Positions 1-7,242 of a stretch of DNA of 64,000 nucleotides are shown piece after piece. Position 1 is the stretch's first letter. Each line of letters opens with the position of its first letter. The notes below the pieces were generated by a model. The model ran no database searches and was not told the DNA's origin. It saw nothing but the letters and a program-made list of their open reading frames with translations. Both the position numbers and the translations under genes were made by a program. Source of the stretch: JAEUIE01 sp046350055 (lineage in GTDB: Bacteria; Planctomycetota; Planctomycetia; Gemmatales; HRBIN36); NCBI GenBank assembly GCA_046350055.1, contig JAXMBC010000001.1, forward strand, positions 2,914,001 through 2,978,000, given 5' to 3'.

Positions 1-610
1 CGATATCCTGGTCTCCGGGCCAGGCGGCGGGAAATACCAGCGGAAGTTTGAAGGCGACCTGGCGGAAGCCTACGACGGGCTGGACAAAGTGCTCTATCTG
101 AAGCCACTCACGTTCATGAACCTGAGTGGCCGCTCTGTCAGGGCAGCCCTGGACTTCTACAAGCTCACCCCGGCTGATGTGCTGGTAGTGTGCGACGATA
201 TCAACCTGCCGCTGGGACAACTGCGGCTGCGGCCCACGGGAAGTGCCGGGGGCCACAATGGGCTCAAAGACATTGAAAGGCAACTGGGCACGCAGACGTA
301 TGCCCGCTTGCGAATCGGTGTAGGAGGCCCGCACCGGGAAGACCTGGTCGATCATGTGCTCGGCCGGTTCAAACCCAGTGAGCGGGATGTGGTGAACGAC
401 ACCAACATCCGTGCTGCCCAGGCGGTGGTCTGCTGGATGCGCGAGGGGACGGAAACGGCGATGAACCGTTTCAATGCCCCGGAGCGGGAGCCGAAGCCGA
501 AGAAGCCCCGTCCCGACAAGAAACAAGAAACTGAAGCGAAGGATGCTTCAGTGCCTGCGAAACAGGATGTGACAACCCCACGTGGTGCGGCCGACCAGAC
601 TCAAATCTGA
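1..610 (+). CDS. pth: Peptidyl-tRNA hydrolase, 5' truncated
   Basis: Pth cleaves the ester bond of peptidyl-tRNAs released from stalled ribosomes and recycles the tRNA in the cytoplasm. The reading frame is open from base 2, so the N-terminus with the catalytic His lies outside the window. Visible family motifs are LKPLTFMNLSG (Asn ligand), DDINLPLGQLRLR (Asp of the active site) and GSAGGHNGLKDIE (substrate-binding loop). After the usual end of the domain there is a tail of about 40 residues rich in Lys, Glu and Pro, which is longer than in E. coli Pth. It is followed at 43 bases by rpsF, the usual neighbour order pth-rpsF-ssb-rplI. Identification is secure; only the length upstream is unknown. 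Confidence 0.95.
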   Translation, partial: DILVSGPGGGKYQRKFEGDLAEAYDGLDKVLYLKPLTFMNLSGRSVRAALDFYKLTPADVLVVCDDINLPLGQLRLRPTGSAGGHNGLKDIERQLGTQTYARLRIGVGGPHREDLVDHVLGRFKPSERDVVNDTNIRAAQAVVCWMREGTETAMNRFNAPEREPKPKKPRPDKKQETEAKDASVPAKQDVTTPRGAADQTQI

Positions 611-640
611 TCGGTCCAACTCCTACCGCACCGCTTACTC

Positions 641-646
641 GAGGAG
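641..646 (+). promoter_or_regulatory. Shine-Dalgarno deciding the rpsF TTG start
   Basis: GAGGAG lies 7 bases before a TTG at 654. This is the only strong ribosome-binding site near the S6 N-terminus. It makes the upstream in-frame GTG at 582, which overlaps pth, an unlikely start. Confidence 0.75.
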
Positions 647-653
647 AACTGAC

Positions 654-1055
654 TTGGCCGGCGAACTGTTCGAAATGCTGATTATCTTTGATGGCAACAA
701 GTACAACGCTGATGCACAGGGCACAGTGGATGCGGTGCATCAGGTGATTGCCAAGCACAAGGGCGAACTGGTGGTCAGCCGACCCTGGGATGAACGCCGC
801 TTTACCTACCCGATCAAGAACCAGAAGAAGGGCATGTATTACCTGCTCTACTTCCGCGGCCCCGGCCCGATTGTACCACAGATTGAAGCAGACCTGCGGT
901 TGAGCGAAACCATCCTGCGTTACATGATTGTGAACATTCATCCCAAGCTGCACGAGCAGATGATCACGATCGCCAAGGATGAGCACGCTGCCGTCGCGCT
1001 GCATGCCCCTGGCCTAGCCGAGGAAGATATCCTGGGCATGACGGGGGGAAGGTAG
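654..1055 (+). CDS. rpsF: 30S ribosomal protein S6
   Basis: Small-subunit protein that binds 16S rRNA together with S18. The translated start LAGELFEMLIIFDGNKY matches the first S6 beta strand. The later segments RRFTYPIKNQKKGMYYLLYF and RLSETILRYMIVNI are the conserved second and fourth strands. The TTG start at 654 has a GAGGAG site 7 bases upstream and gives 133 residues, normal for S6 with a short tail. An in-frame GTG at 582 would add 24 residues with no S6 similarity and would overlap pth. The gene sits between pth and ssb. Its usual partner rpsR (S18) is not in this operon. Confidence 0.93.
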   Translation: MAGELFEMLIIFDGNKYNADAQGTVDAVHQVIAKHKGELVVSRPWDERRFTYPIKNQKKGMYYLLYFRGPGPIVPQIEADLRLSETILRYMIVNIHPKLHEQMITIAKDEHAAVALHAPGLAEEDILGMTGGR

Positions 1056-1065
1056 ACACGAAGCC

Positions 1066-1118
1066 GGGAGCCAGAAGCCAGAATCCAGAAGAATACAAGT
1101 CACCGGCTCCTGGCTCCT
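1066..1118. repeat. 7-bp tandem repeat array, inverted pair (site 1)
   Basis: Between rpsF and ssb, units GGGAGCC, AGAAGCC, AGAATCC and AGAAGAA are followed after a short spacer by the complementary orientation (GGCTCCT twice). The two parts can fold on each other. Same family as the arrays near 1.7, 6.9, 24.3, 29.7, 31.07, 31.5 and 43.4 kb. Confidence 0.7.
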
Positions 1119-1204
1119 AAATTCCAGAACTGTACAGCTTGCGAACGATCCGCTTCCCCTTTACGCTAACTATTGAGACAAGACATCTACTCGGAGTGTG
1201 ACCC

Positions 1205-1705
1205 ATGGCCAACTTGAACAAGGTGATGTTGATCGGGCGGCTGACCCGCGACGTGGAAACCCGGGCGTTTGCCAATGGTGGCAAGGTCGCCAAGTTCGGC
1301 TTCGCGGTCACGAGCACCCGCCGCAAGAATCAGCAGACCGGCAAGTGGGAAGATGAACCCTGCTTCCTGGAAGTGGAAGTGTTCAACCGTGGCGAGTTCG
1401 GCAAAAAGGCGGACACGGCGGAACAGTACCTGTCGAAGGGCAAGCAGATCTTCATCGAAGGTCACCTCAAGATGGACAGCTGGACCGGCCAGGATGGCAC
1501 CAAGCGGAACAAGATCGTGGTGGTCTGCGATAACTTCGAGTTTCTCGATTCCCGCGAAGGCGGGGCAGGCGGTGGCGGCATGAGTAGCGGCCCCCGCATG
1601 GCAGGGAACACCCGAGGCTACGACGCACCCAACCCCGATGATGGTGGCGATATCTCTCCGAGCTACGCCCCTGATGAACAAAACAAAGAGGACATTCCGT
1701 TTTAG
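1205..1705 (+). CDS. ssb: Single-stranded DNA-binding protein
   Basis: SSB coats single-stranded DNA during replication, repair and recombination and recruits partners through its acidic tip. The N-terminal OB fold is plain: MANLNKVMLIGRLTRDVETR, then FGFAVTSTRR, WEDEPCFLEVEVF and LSKGKQIFIEGHLKMDSW. A Gly-rich linker follows from about residue 117, and the protein ends in the partner-binding tip EDIPF. At 166 residues it is normal length. The ATG at 1205 has GGAG 8 bases upstream. The TAG stop overlaps the first unit of a 7-bp repeat array. Confidence 0.96.
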   Translation: MANLNKVMLIGRLTRDVETRAFANGGKVAKFGFAVTSTRRKNQQTGKWEDEPCFLEVEVFNRGEFGKKADTAEQYLSKGKQIFIEGHLKMDSWTGQDGTKRNKIVVVCDNFEFLDSREGGAGGGGMSSGPRMAGNTRGYDAPNPDDGGDISPSYAPDEQNKEDIPF

Positions 1706-1738
1706 TAGCTAGGAGCAAGTAGCAAGTAGCTAGGAGAA
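1704..1738 (+). repeat. 7-bp tandem repeat array (site 2)
   Basis: Five heptamers in register: AGTAGCT, AGGAGCA, AGTAGCA, AGTAGCT, AGGAGAA. The first unit includes the last two bases of the ssb stop codon, so the array abuts the gene with no spacer. Confidence 0.75.
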
Positions 1739-1742
1739 TTGA

Positions 1743-1784
1743 TGTCCCCCTCTCACCTGAGGGAGAGGGTTAGGGGTGAAGGGG
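1743..1784 (-). repeat. C4TCAC4-type interspersed repeat, reverse copy
   Basis: On the minus strand this reads CCCCTTCACCCCTAACCCTC and continues to a GAGAGGGGG end. It matches the core found at 11.8, 49.0, 49.8, 52.9 and 54.6 kb. It lies between ssb and rplI and can form an imperfect hairpin. Confidence 0.75.
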
Positions 1785-1876
1785 AGCGAAGGTTACAAGC
1801 TCTGCTTCATTCTGATACAATTAACGACAACCACGGATGCATCGCATCCCCAGATATCAGGCAAGCGAACCGAACC

Positions 1877-2461
1877 ATGGCAAAGACAGCAACCGCACCG
1901 AAGACCGAAAAGAAGACCAAAGCCAGCAAGGTCGTGGAGAACAAGAAGAAGCTTCCCCAGAAAAAGGTGAAGCACCTCCATGTTCCCCGTGGCAAGCATG
2001 GCGGCATGCAGGTGATGCTCGTGGAAGACGTGCAGCACGTGGGCAAGGCAGGCGACGTGGTGGAAGTCCGCATGGGCTTCGGCCGCAATTACCTGCTGCC
2101 GCGCGGTCTGGCCACGTTTGTCAATCAGCACAACATGAAGCTGCTCGAACTGCACAAGATCAAGGTGCAGAAGATTCGCGAAGCCAAGCTGGCTGATCTC
2201 CGGGCCATGGCTGAGCAGTTGCAGCGTGTCAGTGTCACCATTCAATCGATCGCCAACGAGGAAGGCCACCTGTACGGCTCAGTCAGCGTGGCGGAAATCG
2301 TGGCTGCCCTCAAGCAGCAGAACCTGGTGGTGGAACACGACGCGGTCAAGCTCGAAGGCGTGATCAAGGAACTGGGCCTGTACGAAGTCAAGCTTCAGCT
2401 TGCCCCGGAAATCGAGACCAATATCAAGGTGCTGGTCATCAGCCAGAGCGACAAGAAATAA
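1877..2461 (+). CDS. rplI: 50S ribosomal protein L9, basic N-terminal extension
   Basis: L9 binds 23S rRNA near the L1 stalk and limits frame loss. The conserved N-domain begins only at residue 44 with MQVMLVEDVQHVGKAGDVVE and GFGRNYLLPRGLA; the C-domain is complete (ending LAPEIETNIKVLVISQ). Before it lie 43 residues very rich in Lys (for example EKKTKASKVVENKKKLPQKK) that ordinary L9 lacks. The ATG at 1877 was chosen because the basic stretch is continuous from there; no clear Shine-Dalgarno is seen. An in-frame ATG at residue 44 is the alternative start. A longer frame reaching 1739 would translate the upstream repeat and is rejected. A hairpin terminator follows. Confidence 0.9.
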   Translation: MAKTATAPKTEKKTKASKVVENKKKLPQKKVKHLHVPRGKHGGMQVMLVEDVQHVGKAGDVVEVRMGFGRNYLLPRGLATFVNQHNMKLLELHKIKVQKIREAKLADLRAMAEQLQRVSVTIQSIANEEGHLYGSVSVAEIVAALKQQNLVVEHDAVKLEGVIKELGLYEVKLQLAPEIETNIKVLVISQSDKK

Positions 2462-2518
2462 TGGTGGAAGGGCGGAGGTGTTCAGCCGGGCCGCCGACCA
2501 CGCAGCGATTATTTGACA

Positions 2519-2543
2519 GGGCGAGGTGCCAGGCACCTCGCCT
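2519..2543 (+). terminator. Hairpin after rplI
   Basis: GCGAGGTGCC-A-GGCACCTCGC is a perfect inverted repeat with flanking GG/CC extension, followed by CTTGTGTCG. It probably ends the pth-rpsF-ssb-rplI transcript. Confidence 0.6.
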
Positions 2544-2651
2544 TGTGTCGTTTATGCTTCTCTCATCGATTTCTTGGTGGCCGGTACCGCGCTGCTCCTC
2601 TTATCCTGACATAACGCTGTCATTGAATTCCCTCTCCGCGGGAGCCCTGCT

Positions 2652-5600
2652 GTGAGTCGCTATCTCGTTGCCCTGGTTGCGTTGTTCACTTTCACATGCT
2701 GCATGCAGGCCGACGAAGCCCGTCTGCTGCGGTTCCCGACCATTCACGGTGATTCGGTCGCATTCACCTATGCAGGAAATCTGTATACCGTGCCTGCGGC
2801 GGGTGGTGTGGCCCGGCGGCTTTCGACCCACGAAGGCAACGAGATGTTTCCCCACTACTCGCCGGACGGCAAGTGGATCGCCTTCACCGGGCAGTATGAC
2901 GGCAACACTGAGGTGTATGTGATGCCTGCAGCGGGCGGCGTGCCCAGGCGGCTGACCTACACTGCTACCCTGGGGCGTGACGAAGTTTCCGACCGCATGG
3001 GGCCCAACAACATCGTGATGGCCTGGCATCCCGATGGCAAGCGTATCCTCTTCCGTAGCAGAATGCAGAGTTTCAACGATTTCATCGGTGAACTGTTCCT
3101 GGTGGATGTGGACGGCCACCTTCCTGCCCCGATGCCTTTGCCACGGGGTGGCTTCGGCACCTTCTCGCCTGACGGGAAAGAGTTCGTCTACAACCGCATC
3201 TTCCGCGAATTCCGCACCTGGAAGCGTTACCGGGGCGGCATGGCTGACGATGTCTGGCTGTACAACTTCGAGACGAAGAAGACGGAGAACCTCACCAACA
3301 ACGCTGCGCTCGATACGTTCCCGATGTATCACAGCACCGGCATCTACTTTGTTTCCGACCGCGATGCCAACAAGAAGGTGAACCTTTATCGGCTTGACCC
3401 GAAGACCCGTCAGACCCGGCAACTGACCCAGTTCACCGAGTTCGACATCAAATTCCCCAGCCTGGGGGACAACGCGGTGGTCTTTGAAAATGGTGGCTAC
3501 CTGTACCAGTACGATACCCGCACTGACAAGCTCAGCAAGATTCCGGTCCAGATCCACGAAGACCTGAACAGCGGCCGGGGCGGCCTGGTCAGCGTGAAGA
3601 ACAACATCACCGGTTTCGAGATCAGTCCGGATGGCAAGCGGGCCTTGTTTGGGGCCCGGGGTGATATCTTCACTGTGCCCGCTCAGAACGGCCCGACCCG
3701 CAACCTGACGCAGACCCCTGGCGTACATGAACGCAACAGCGTGTGGTCGCCGGATGGCAAGTGGATTGCTGCAGTGAGCGATGCTAGCGGTGAGGATGAG
3801 ATCGTGCTGATTCCGCAAGCTGGCGGGGCGCCCGTTCAACTGACCAGTGGTGGCAACGTCTACAAGTACGAACTGGCCTGGTCGCCTGACAGCAAGAAGA
3901 TCGCCTGGACCGATCGGGCCCAGCGGCTGCAGTACATTGATGTGGCGAGCAAGCAGGTGAAGCTAGTGGCCAAGGCTGATGCCTTTGAGCTGCGTAACTT
4001 CGTCTGGTCGCCCGATTCCAACTGGATTGCCTACACCTTCCCCGAAGTGCGTGCGTTCAACCGCATCTATCTCTATAACCTGGCGGATGGCAAAGCGACT
4101 CCGGTGACCGATGGCTTCTACGCCTCGGGCAGCCCCCGTTTCAGCGGCGATGGCAAGTACCTGTTCTTCGTCTCGGCACGCGATTTCAACCCGACCTATG
4201 GTCAGACCGAGTTCAACCATGTTTACAACAATATGCAGCGCATCTACTTCACCACTCTGGCCAAGGGGACTGCCAGCCCCTTCGCTCCCAGGAGTGACGA
4301 GGTAGCCATCAAGGAGGAGAAGAAAGAAGAAATGAAGGACGACAAGAAGCCTGAAGACAAGAAGGCGGAGGAGAAGAAGCCCGAAGGCATGAAGGTGGAC
4401 CTGGATGGTATCGTGGAACGCACGCAGGGACTGAACATTGCTGCCAGCAACTATGGCGACCTGCAGTCGGTTGGCAGTGCGGTGTATTACACCCGTGGCG
4501 GACAGCTGCATGTGTACGACCTGGCAGCCCCGGCACCCAAGGAGACTGCCCTGGGTGCAGTATCCGGCTACGAGATCAGCGCGGATGGCAAGAAGATGCT
4601 GATCTCCCGTGGAGCAGGGCAGTACAGCATCATTGACCTGCCCAAGGGGCCCATTGCAGCTGGCGACACGCTGAAGCTGGATGGTCTGGAAGTGAAGCTG
4701 GATCGCCATGCCGAGTGGAAGCAGATCTTCAATGAATGCTGGCGGCAGATGCGTGACTTCTTCTACGATCCTGACCTGCATGGTGTGGACTGGGCCGCGA
4801 TGCGGAAGAAGTATGAGCCGCTGGTAGCCCATGCCAATCACCGGGCTGACCTGACCTACATCATTGGTGAGATGATCAGCGAGCTGAATTGTGGCCATGC
4901 CTATGTGGGTGGTGGCGAGTTGCCTGGCGTGAACAAGATCCCGATGGGTCTGCTGGGCGCGGAGTTGAAGCAGGATGTTGCAGCAGGCACCATCCAGGTG
5001 GGCAAGATTATCCCCGGAGCCAACTGGTCGAGCCGGCTGCGTTCACCGCTGACTGAAGCAGGCAGCGAGGTGAAAGAAGGGGAGTATATCCTCAGCATCA
5101 ACGGCACACCTGTGAAGAACCTGGCCAATCCGTTTGAGGCCATGATGGGCACCGCGGGCCGGGCGACGGTCTTGCGGGTGAACAAGGAGCCGAAACAGGA
5201 AGGCAGCCGGGAAGTGACCATCACCCCGCTGAGTGATGAAAGCGAGCTACGGTATCATGCGTGGGTCGAAAAGAACCGCAAGTATGTGGAGGAGAAGACG
5301 GGCGGCCAGGTGGGCTACCTGCACATTCCCGACATGCTTCAGAACGGCCTGAACCAGTTTACCCGCCAGTATTACCCGCAGCTCAACAAGAAGGCGCTCA
5401 TCATCGATGATCGTGGCAATGGCGGTGGCAATGTCTCCCCGATGATCACGGAACGTCTGAGGCGGGAGCTGGTCATGGTTGACATCGTTCGCAATGGTGT
5501 CCCCAATTCCAACCCGGGTGGCATGCACTACGGTCCCAAGTGTATGCTGCTTAACGAATTCTCAGCGAGCGATGGTGACATTTTCCCCTACCGTTTCAAG

Positions 5601-5906
5601 ACCTACGGCATGGGCAAGCTGATCGGCAAGCGGAGCTGGGGTGGCGTCGTCGGTATCCGTGGCACGCTGCCTCTGCTGGATGGCGGCACGTTGAACCGTC
5701 CCGAGTTCAGCCGGTATGACCGCGATGGCAAGGAATGGATTATGGAAGGCTATGGCGTCGATCCCGACATCGTGGTTGATAACGATCCTGCCCAGGAATA
5801 TGCCGGGAAGGATGCCCAGCTCGATACAGCTATTGAGCTGATGCTGAAAGAGATCAAGGAGAAGGGCAAGGAACTGCCCAAGGCTCCGGTGTATCCGAAG
5901 AAGTAG
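2652..5906 (+). CDS. Exported tricorn-type protease (PDZ-S41)
   Basis: Tricorn proteases degrade peptides to small fragments. Residues 1-20 form a signal peptide, so this enzyme acts outside the cytoplasm. Residues about 25-550 are PD40/WD40-like propeller blades with repeated SPDGKWIAF-type motifs. Residues 552-583 are an almost pure Lys/Glu linker. A PDZ domain lies at about 766-846 and an S41 serine-protease core from about 886, with DDRGNGGG and FSASDGD, Ser973 being the likely nucleophile. His749 is present (ELNCGHAYV), but the residue before it, Ser745 in archaeal tricorn, is Gly748. Length (1084) fits tricorn. The GTG start has GGAG 7 bases upstream. It stands alone, ending at a bidirectional hairpin. 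Confidence 0.88.
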   Translation: MSRYLVALVALFTFTCCMQADEARLLRFPTIHGDSVAFTYAGNLYTVPAAGGVARRLSTHEGNEMFPHYSPDGKWIAFTGQYDGNTEVYVMPAAGGVPRRLTYTATLGRDEVSDRMGPNNIVMAWHPDGKRILFRSRMQSFNDFIGELFLVDVDGHLPAPMPLPRGGFGTFSPDGKEFVYNRIFREFRTWKRYRGGMADDVWLYNFETKKTENLTNNAALDTFPMYHSTGIYFVSDRDANKKVNLYRLDPKTRQTRQLTQFTEFDIKFPSLGDNAVVFENGGYLYQYDTRTDKLSKIPVQIHEDLNSGRGGLVSVKNNITGFEISPDGKRALFGARGDIFTVPAQNGPTRNLTQTPGVHERNSVWSPDGKWIAAVSDASGEDEIVLIPQAGGAPVQLTSGGNVYKYELAWSPDSKKIAWTDRAQRLQYIDVASKQVKLVAKADAFELRNFVWSPDSNWIAYTFPEVRAFNRIYLYNLADGKATPVTDGFYASGSPRFSGDGKYLFFVSARDFNPTYGQTEFNHVYNNMQRIYFTTLAKGTASPFAPRSDEVAIKEEKKEEMKDDKKPEDKKAEEKKPEGMKVDLDGIVERTQGLNIAASNYGDLQSVGSAVYYTRGGQLHVYDLAAPAPKETALGAVSGYEISADGKKMLISRGAGQYSIIDLPKGPIAAGDTLKLDGLEVKLDRHAEWKQIFNECWRQMRDFFYDPDLHGVDWAAMRKKYEPLVAHANHRADLTYIIGEMISELNCGHAYVGGGELPGVNKIPMGLLGAELKQDVAAGTIQVGKIIPGANWSSRLRSPLTEAGSEVKEGEYILSINGTPVKNLANPFEAMMGTAGRATVLRVNKEPKQEGSREVTITPLSDESELRYHAWVEKNRKYVEEKTGGQVGYLHIPDMLQNGLNQFTRQYYPQLNKKALIIDDRGNGGGNVSPMITERLRRELVMVDIVRNGVPNSNPGGMHYGPKCMLLNEFSASDGDIFPYRFKTYGMGKLIGKRSWGGVVGIRGTLPLLDGGTLNRPEFSRYDRDGKEWIMEGYGVDPDIVVDNDPAQEYAGKDAQLDTAIELMLKEIKEKGKELPKAPVYPKK

Positions 5907-5932
5907 TTTCCTCAGGTGACCGGGTTCATTGC

Positions 5933-5960
5933 GTGGCACAGACATTCCTGTCTGTGCCAC
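5933..5960. terminator. Bidirectional terminator hairpin, repeated element
   Basis: GTGGCACAGACA-TTCC-TGTCTGTGCCAC is a perfect 12-bp stem between two convergent genes (tricorn protease and RES toxin). A close copy lies at 13088-13111, also just past a gene end. Confidence 0.6.
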
Positions 5961-5972
5961 CATCGTTCTGTC

Positions 5973-6434
5973 TTACTCAAAGAGCCGTCGGTCAAACCGA
6001 TAGGCTTGCGGAGTGCTGAACTTCAATTCTGCAAAGCGGGGATGCAGCGGATTCAGCAGGTAGTTCCACTGATCCATTACCACCGCGCTAGGCACCGCCA
6101 GTGCCACGGTGCGTTGTTCGTCGAGCCAAGCTTTACCTAACAGTTGTGTTGCTCGTGGCTGGGCGTACCGGTTCCAGCGGGCGGGCAAGGCTTGACGCTC
6201 TACAAACTCCACCAGCCGTGAAGGCATCTCTACCTTGATGCAGCAGTACTTGTGCAGGGGTAAAGCTGGAAGATGGACCAGCAGTTCGAGGGTAGCCAGG
6301 GCAATGGAATCAGCGGTGTAGACCATGGGCAGGCACGGCGGATTCCAGCGGCCGCCATAGAGCCTGGCACCTTCGCCCGAAAAGGCAGTAGCAGCAAACT
6401 CCCGGCGTACCAGCCGATACGCCTCGATCATCAT
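5973..6434 (-). CDS. RES-domain toxin
   Basis: RES toxins of type II toxin-antitoxin systems degrade NAD+ (NAD phosphorylase or glycohydrolase activity) and arrest growth. The three family residues are visible: Arg in FSGEGARLYGGRWN, Glu in LATLELLVHL and Ser in LAVPSAVV. Length (153) is typical. The start overlaps the stop of the upstream antitoxin gene by four bases (ATGA), indicating translational coupling. With the Xre-type antitoxin it forms the standard two-gene module. Functional assignment is by family; activity of this copy is inferred. Confidence 0.9.
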   Translation of the reverse strand: MMIEAYRLVRREFAATAFSGEGARLYGGRWNPPCLPMVYTADSIALATLELLVHLPALPLHKYCCIKVEMPSRLVEFVERQALPARWNRYAQPRATQLLGKAWLDEQRTVALAVPSAVVMDQWNYLLNPLHPRFAELKFSTPQAYRFDRRLFE

Positions 6435-6832
6435 GGGAATACCCCATGGATCAACTGACCCATGAGTCGTTCAATCGCCCGAGCTCCCGCTTCCGTTTTC
6501 GCCTCTTCCCAGGGAACCCGGCCCCCCAGCCCGCGGCAGGGCTGCATCCACCATGCTTCCACCGCGGCACGGTTGTTGTCCATCAGGAACATCGATTGCT
6601 GTACCAGTTCCCGCAAGCGGTAGAGCCTGTCCGACTCGGTGGCATTGAGCCTGCCAGTCTTCTTGCGAAGCATCAGCGTCCGTTCGGCGATGTTCAGATA
6701 CTCGGCCACCTGATGGAGGCTGATGCCCAGTATTGTCTGTAACTGGTGCACTTCACGAAAAGGCAGCCCGGCCCGGAGAGCCTTGCTGGTCTTCAGCCAA
6801 TGAGGAGCAACTGGTGACGGGACAGCGGGCAT
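6431..6832 (-). CDS. Xre/MbcA/ParS-type antitoxin
   Basis: Antitoxin expected to bind the RES toxin through its C-terminal domain and to repress the operon through its N-terminal helix-turn-helix. The helical segment around residues 25-60 (GISLHQVAEYLNIAERTLML) is a Xre-type HTH, and the C-terminal half (residues about 75-133, ending MGQLIHGVFP) matches the DUF2384 toxin-binding region. Length (133) is normal. It is first in the operon and overlaps the toxin start. Directly upstream are a near-consensus promoter and a perfect 14-bp palindrome, as expected for autoregulation. Confidence 0.88.
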   Translation of the reverse strand: MPAVPSPVAPHWLKTSKALRAGLPFREVHQLQTILGISLHQVAEYLNIAERTLMLRKKTGRLNATESDRLYRLRELVQQSMFLMDNNRAAVEAWWMQPCRGLGGRVPWEEAKTEAGARAIERLMGQLIHGVFP

Positions 6833-6840
6833 GGATTTCT

Positions 6841-6854
6841 CTGCAATATTGCAG
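6841..6854. promoter_or_regulatory. Operator palindrome of the RES/Xre operon
   Basis: CTGCAATATTGCAG is a perfect 14-bp palindrome between the predicted transcription start and the antitoxin ATG. Next to it is a second shorter inverted repeat, CAGTA-GTGA-TACTG. The position fits autorepression by the HTH antitoxin; this is inference. Confidence 0.65.
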
Positions 6855-6867
6855 TAGTGATACTGTT

Positions 6868-6896
6868 ATTATGCAGGAGTTGTGGTTTGATGTCAA
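6868..6896 (-). promoter_or_regulatory. Sigma-70-type promoter of the RES/Xre operon
   Basis: On the minus strand TTGACA (6896-6891) is separated by exactly 17 bases from CATAAT (6873-6868), a five-of-six match to the -10 consensus. It is the best promoter match found in the window by eye. Confidence 0.75.
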
Positions 6897-6904
6897 TCGG
6901 GGAT

Positions 6905-6995
6905 AGTAGTTAGTAGCCAGTAGCTAGAAGCCAGTAGTCAGTAGCAAGAAGTAAGTAGTAGGAAGCAAGTTGCAGGAAGCGAGTAGTAAGTAGAA
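6905..6995. repeat. 7-bp tandem repeat array, 13 units (site 3)
   Basis: Thirteen heptamers in perfect register, all fitting AG(T/A)AGNN or GGAAGNN apart from one AGTTGCA: for example AGTAGTT, AGTAGCC, AGTAGCT, AGAAGCC, AGTAGTC, AGTAGCA. The longest array of the family in the window, in the spacer upstream of the toxin-antitoxin operon. Confidence 0.85.
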
Positions 6996-6999
6996 AGGC

Positions 7000-7235
7000 T
7001 GGCAGTGGCGTTCGTAACCCCGCAAGGGGTGACCGGGCAGTTGCTGGCAGCGTTAGCTGCCAGTATTGGAGTCTGGCGAAGGAGAGCCCCGGGAGGGGCG
7101 ATTGGAGCAGTGCGCTCATTCCAATCGCCCCTGCCGGGGCTCTGTACATTTCCAACGCAGCCAACTGGCAGCTTCGCAGCCAGCTACTGCCCGGTCGCCC
7201 TCTTCGAGGGCTGCATCGCGGATGGCCACAGTACC
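7000..7235. repeat. Nested inverted-repeat element in a non-coding spacer
   Basis: Outer arms of 16 bases (7033-7048 and 7179-7194, one mismatch) enclose inner arms of 21 bases (7085-7105 and 7121-7141, one mismatch). Each outer arm also carries its own hairpin, CTGGCAGC-GTTA-GCTGCCAG at 7044-7063 and CTGGC-loop-GCCAG at 7165-7183. No coding potential is seen. With the operator, promoter and heptamer array, this accounts for the gene-free stretch 6833-7242. Confidence 0.7.
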
Positions 7236-7242
7236 GGTTTAA

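Noticed and set aside
1739..1876. Longer start for rplI
   Set aside because: The added 46 residues translate an intergenic repeat and spacer.
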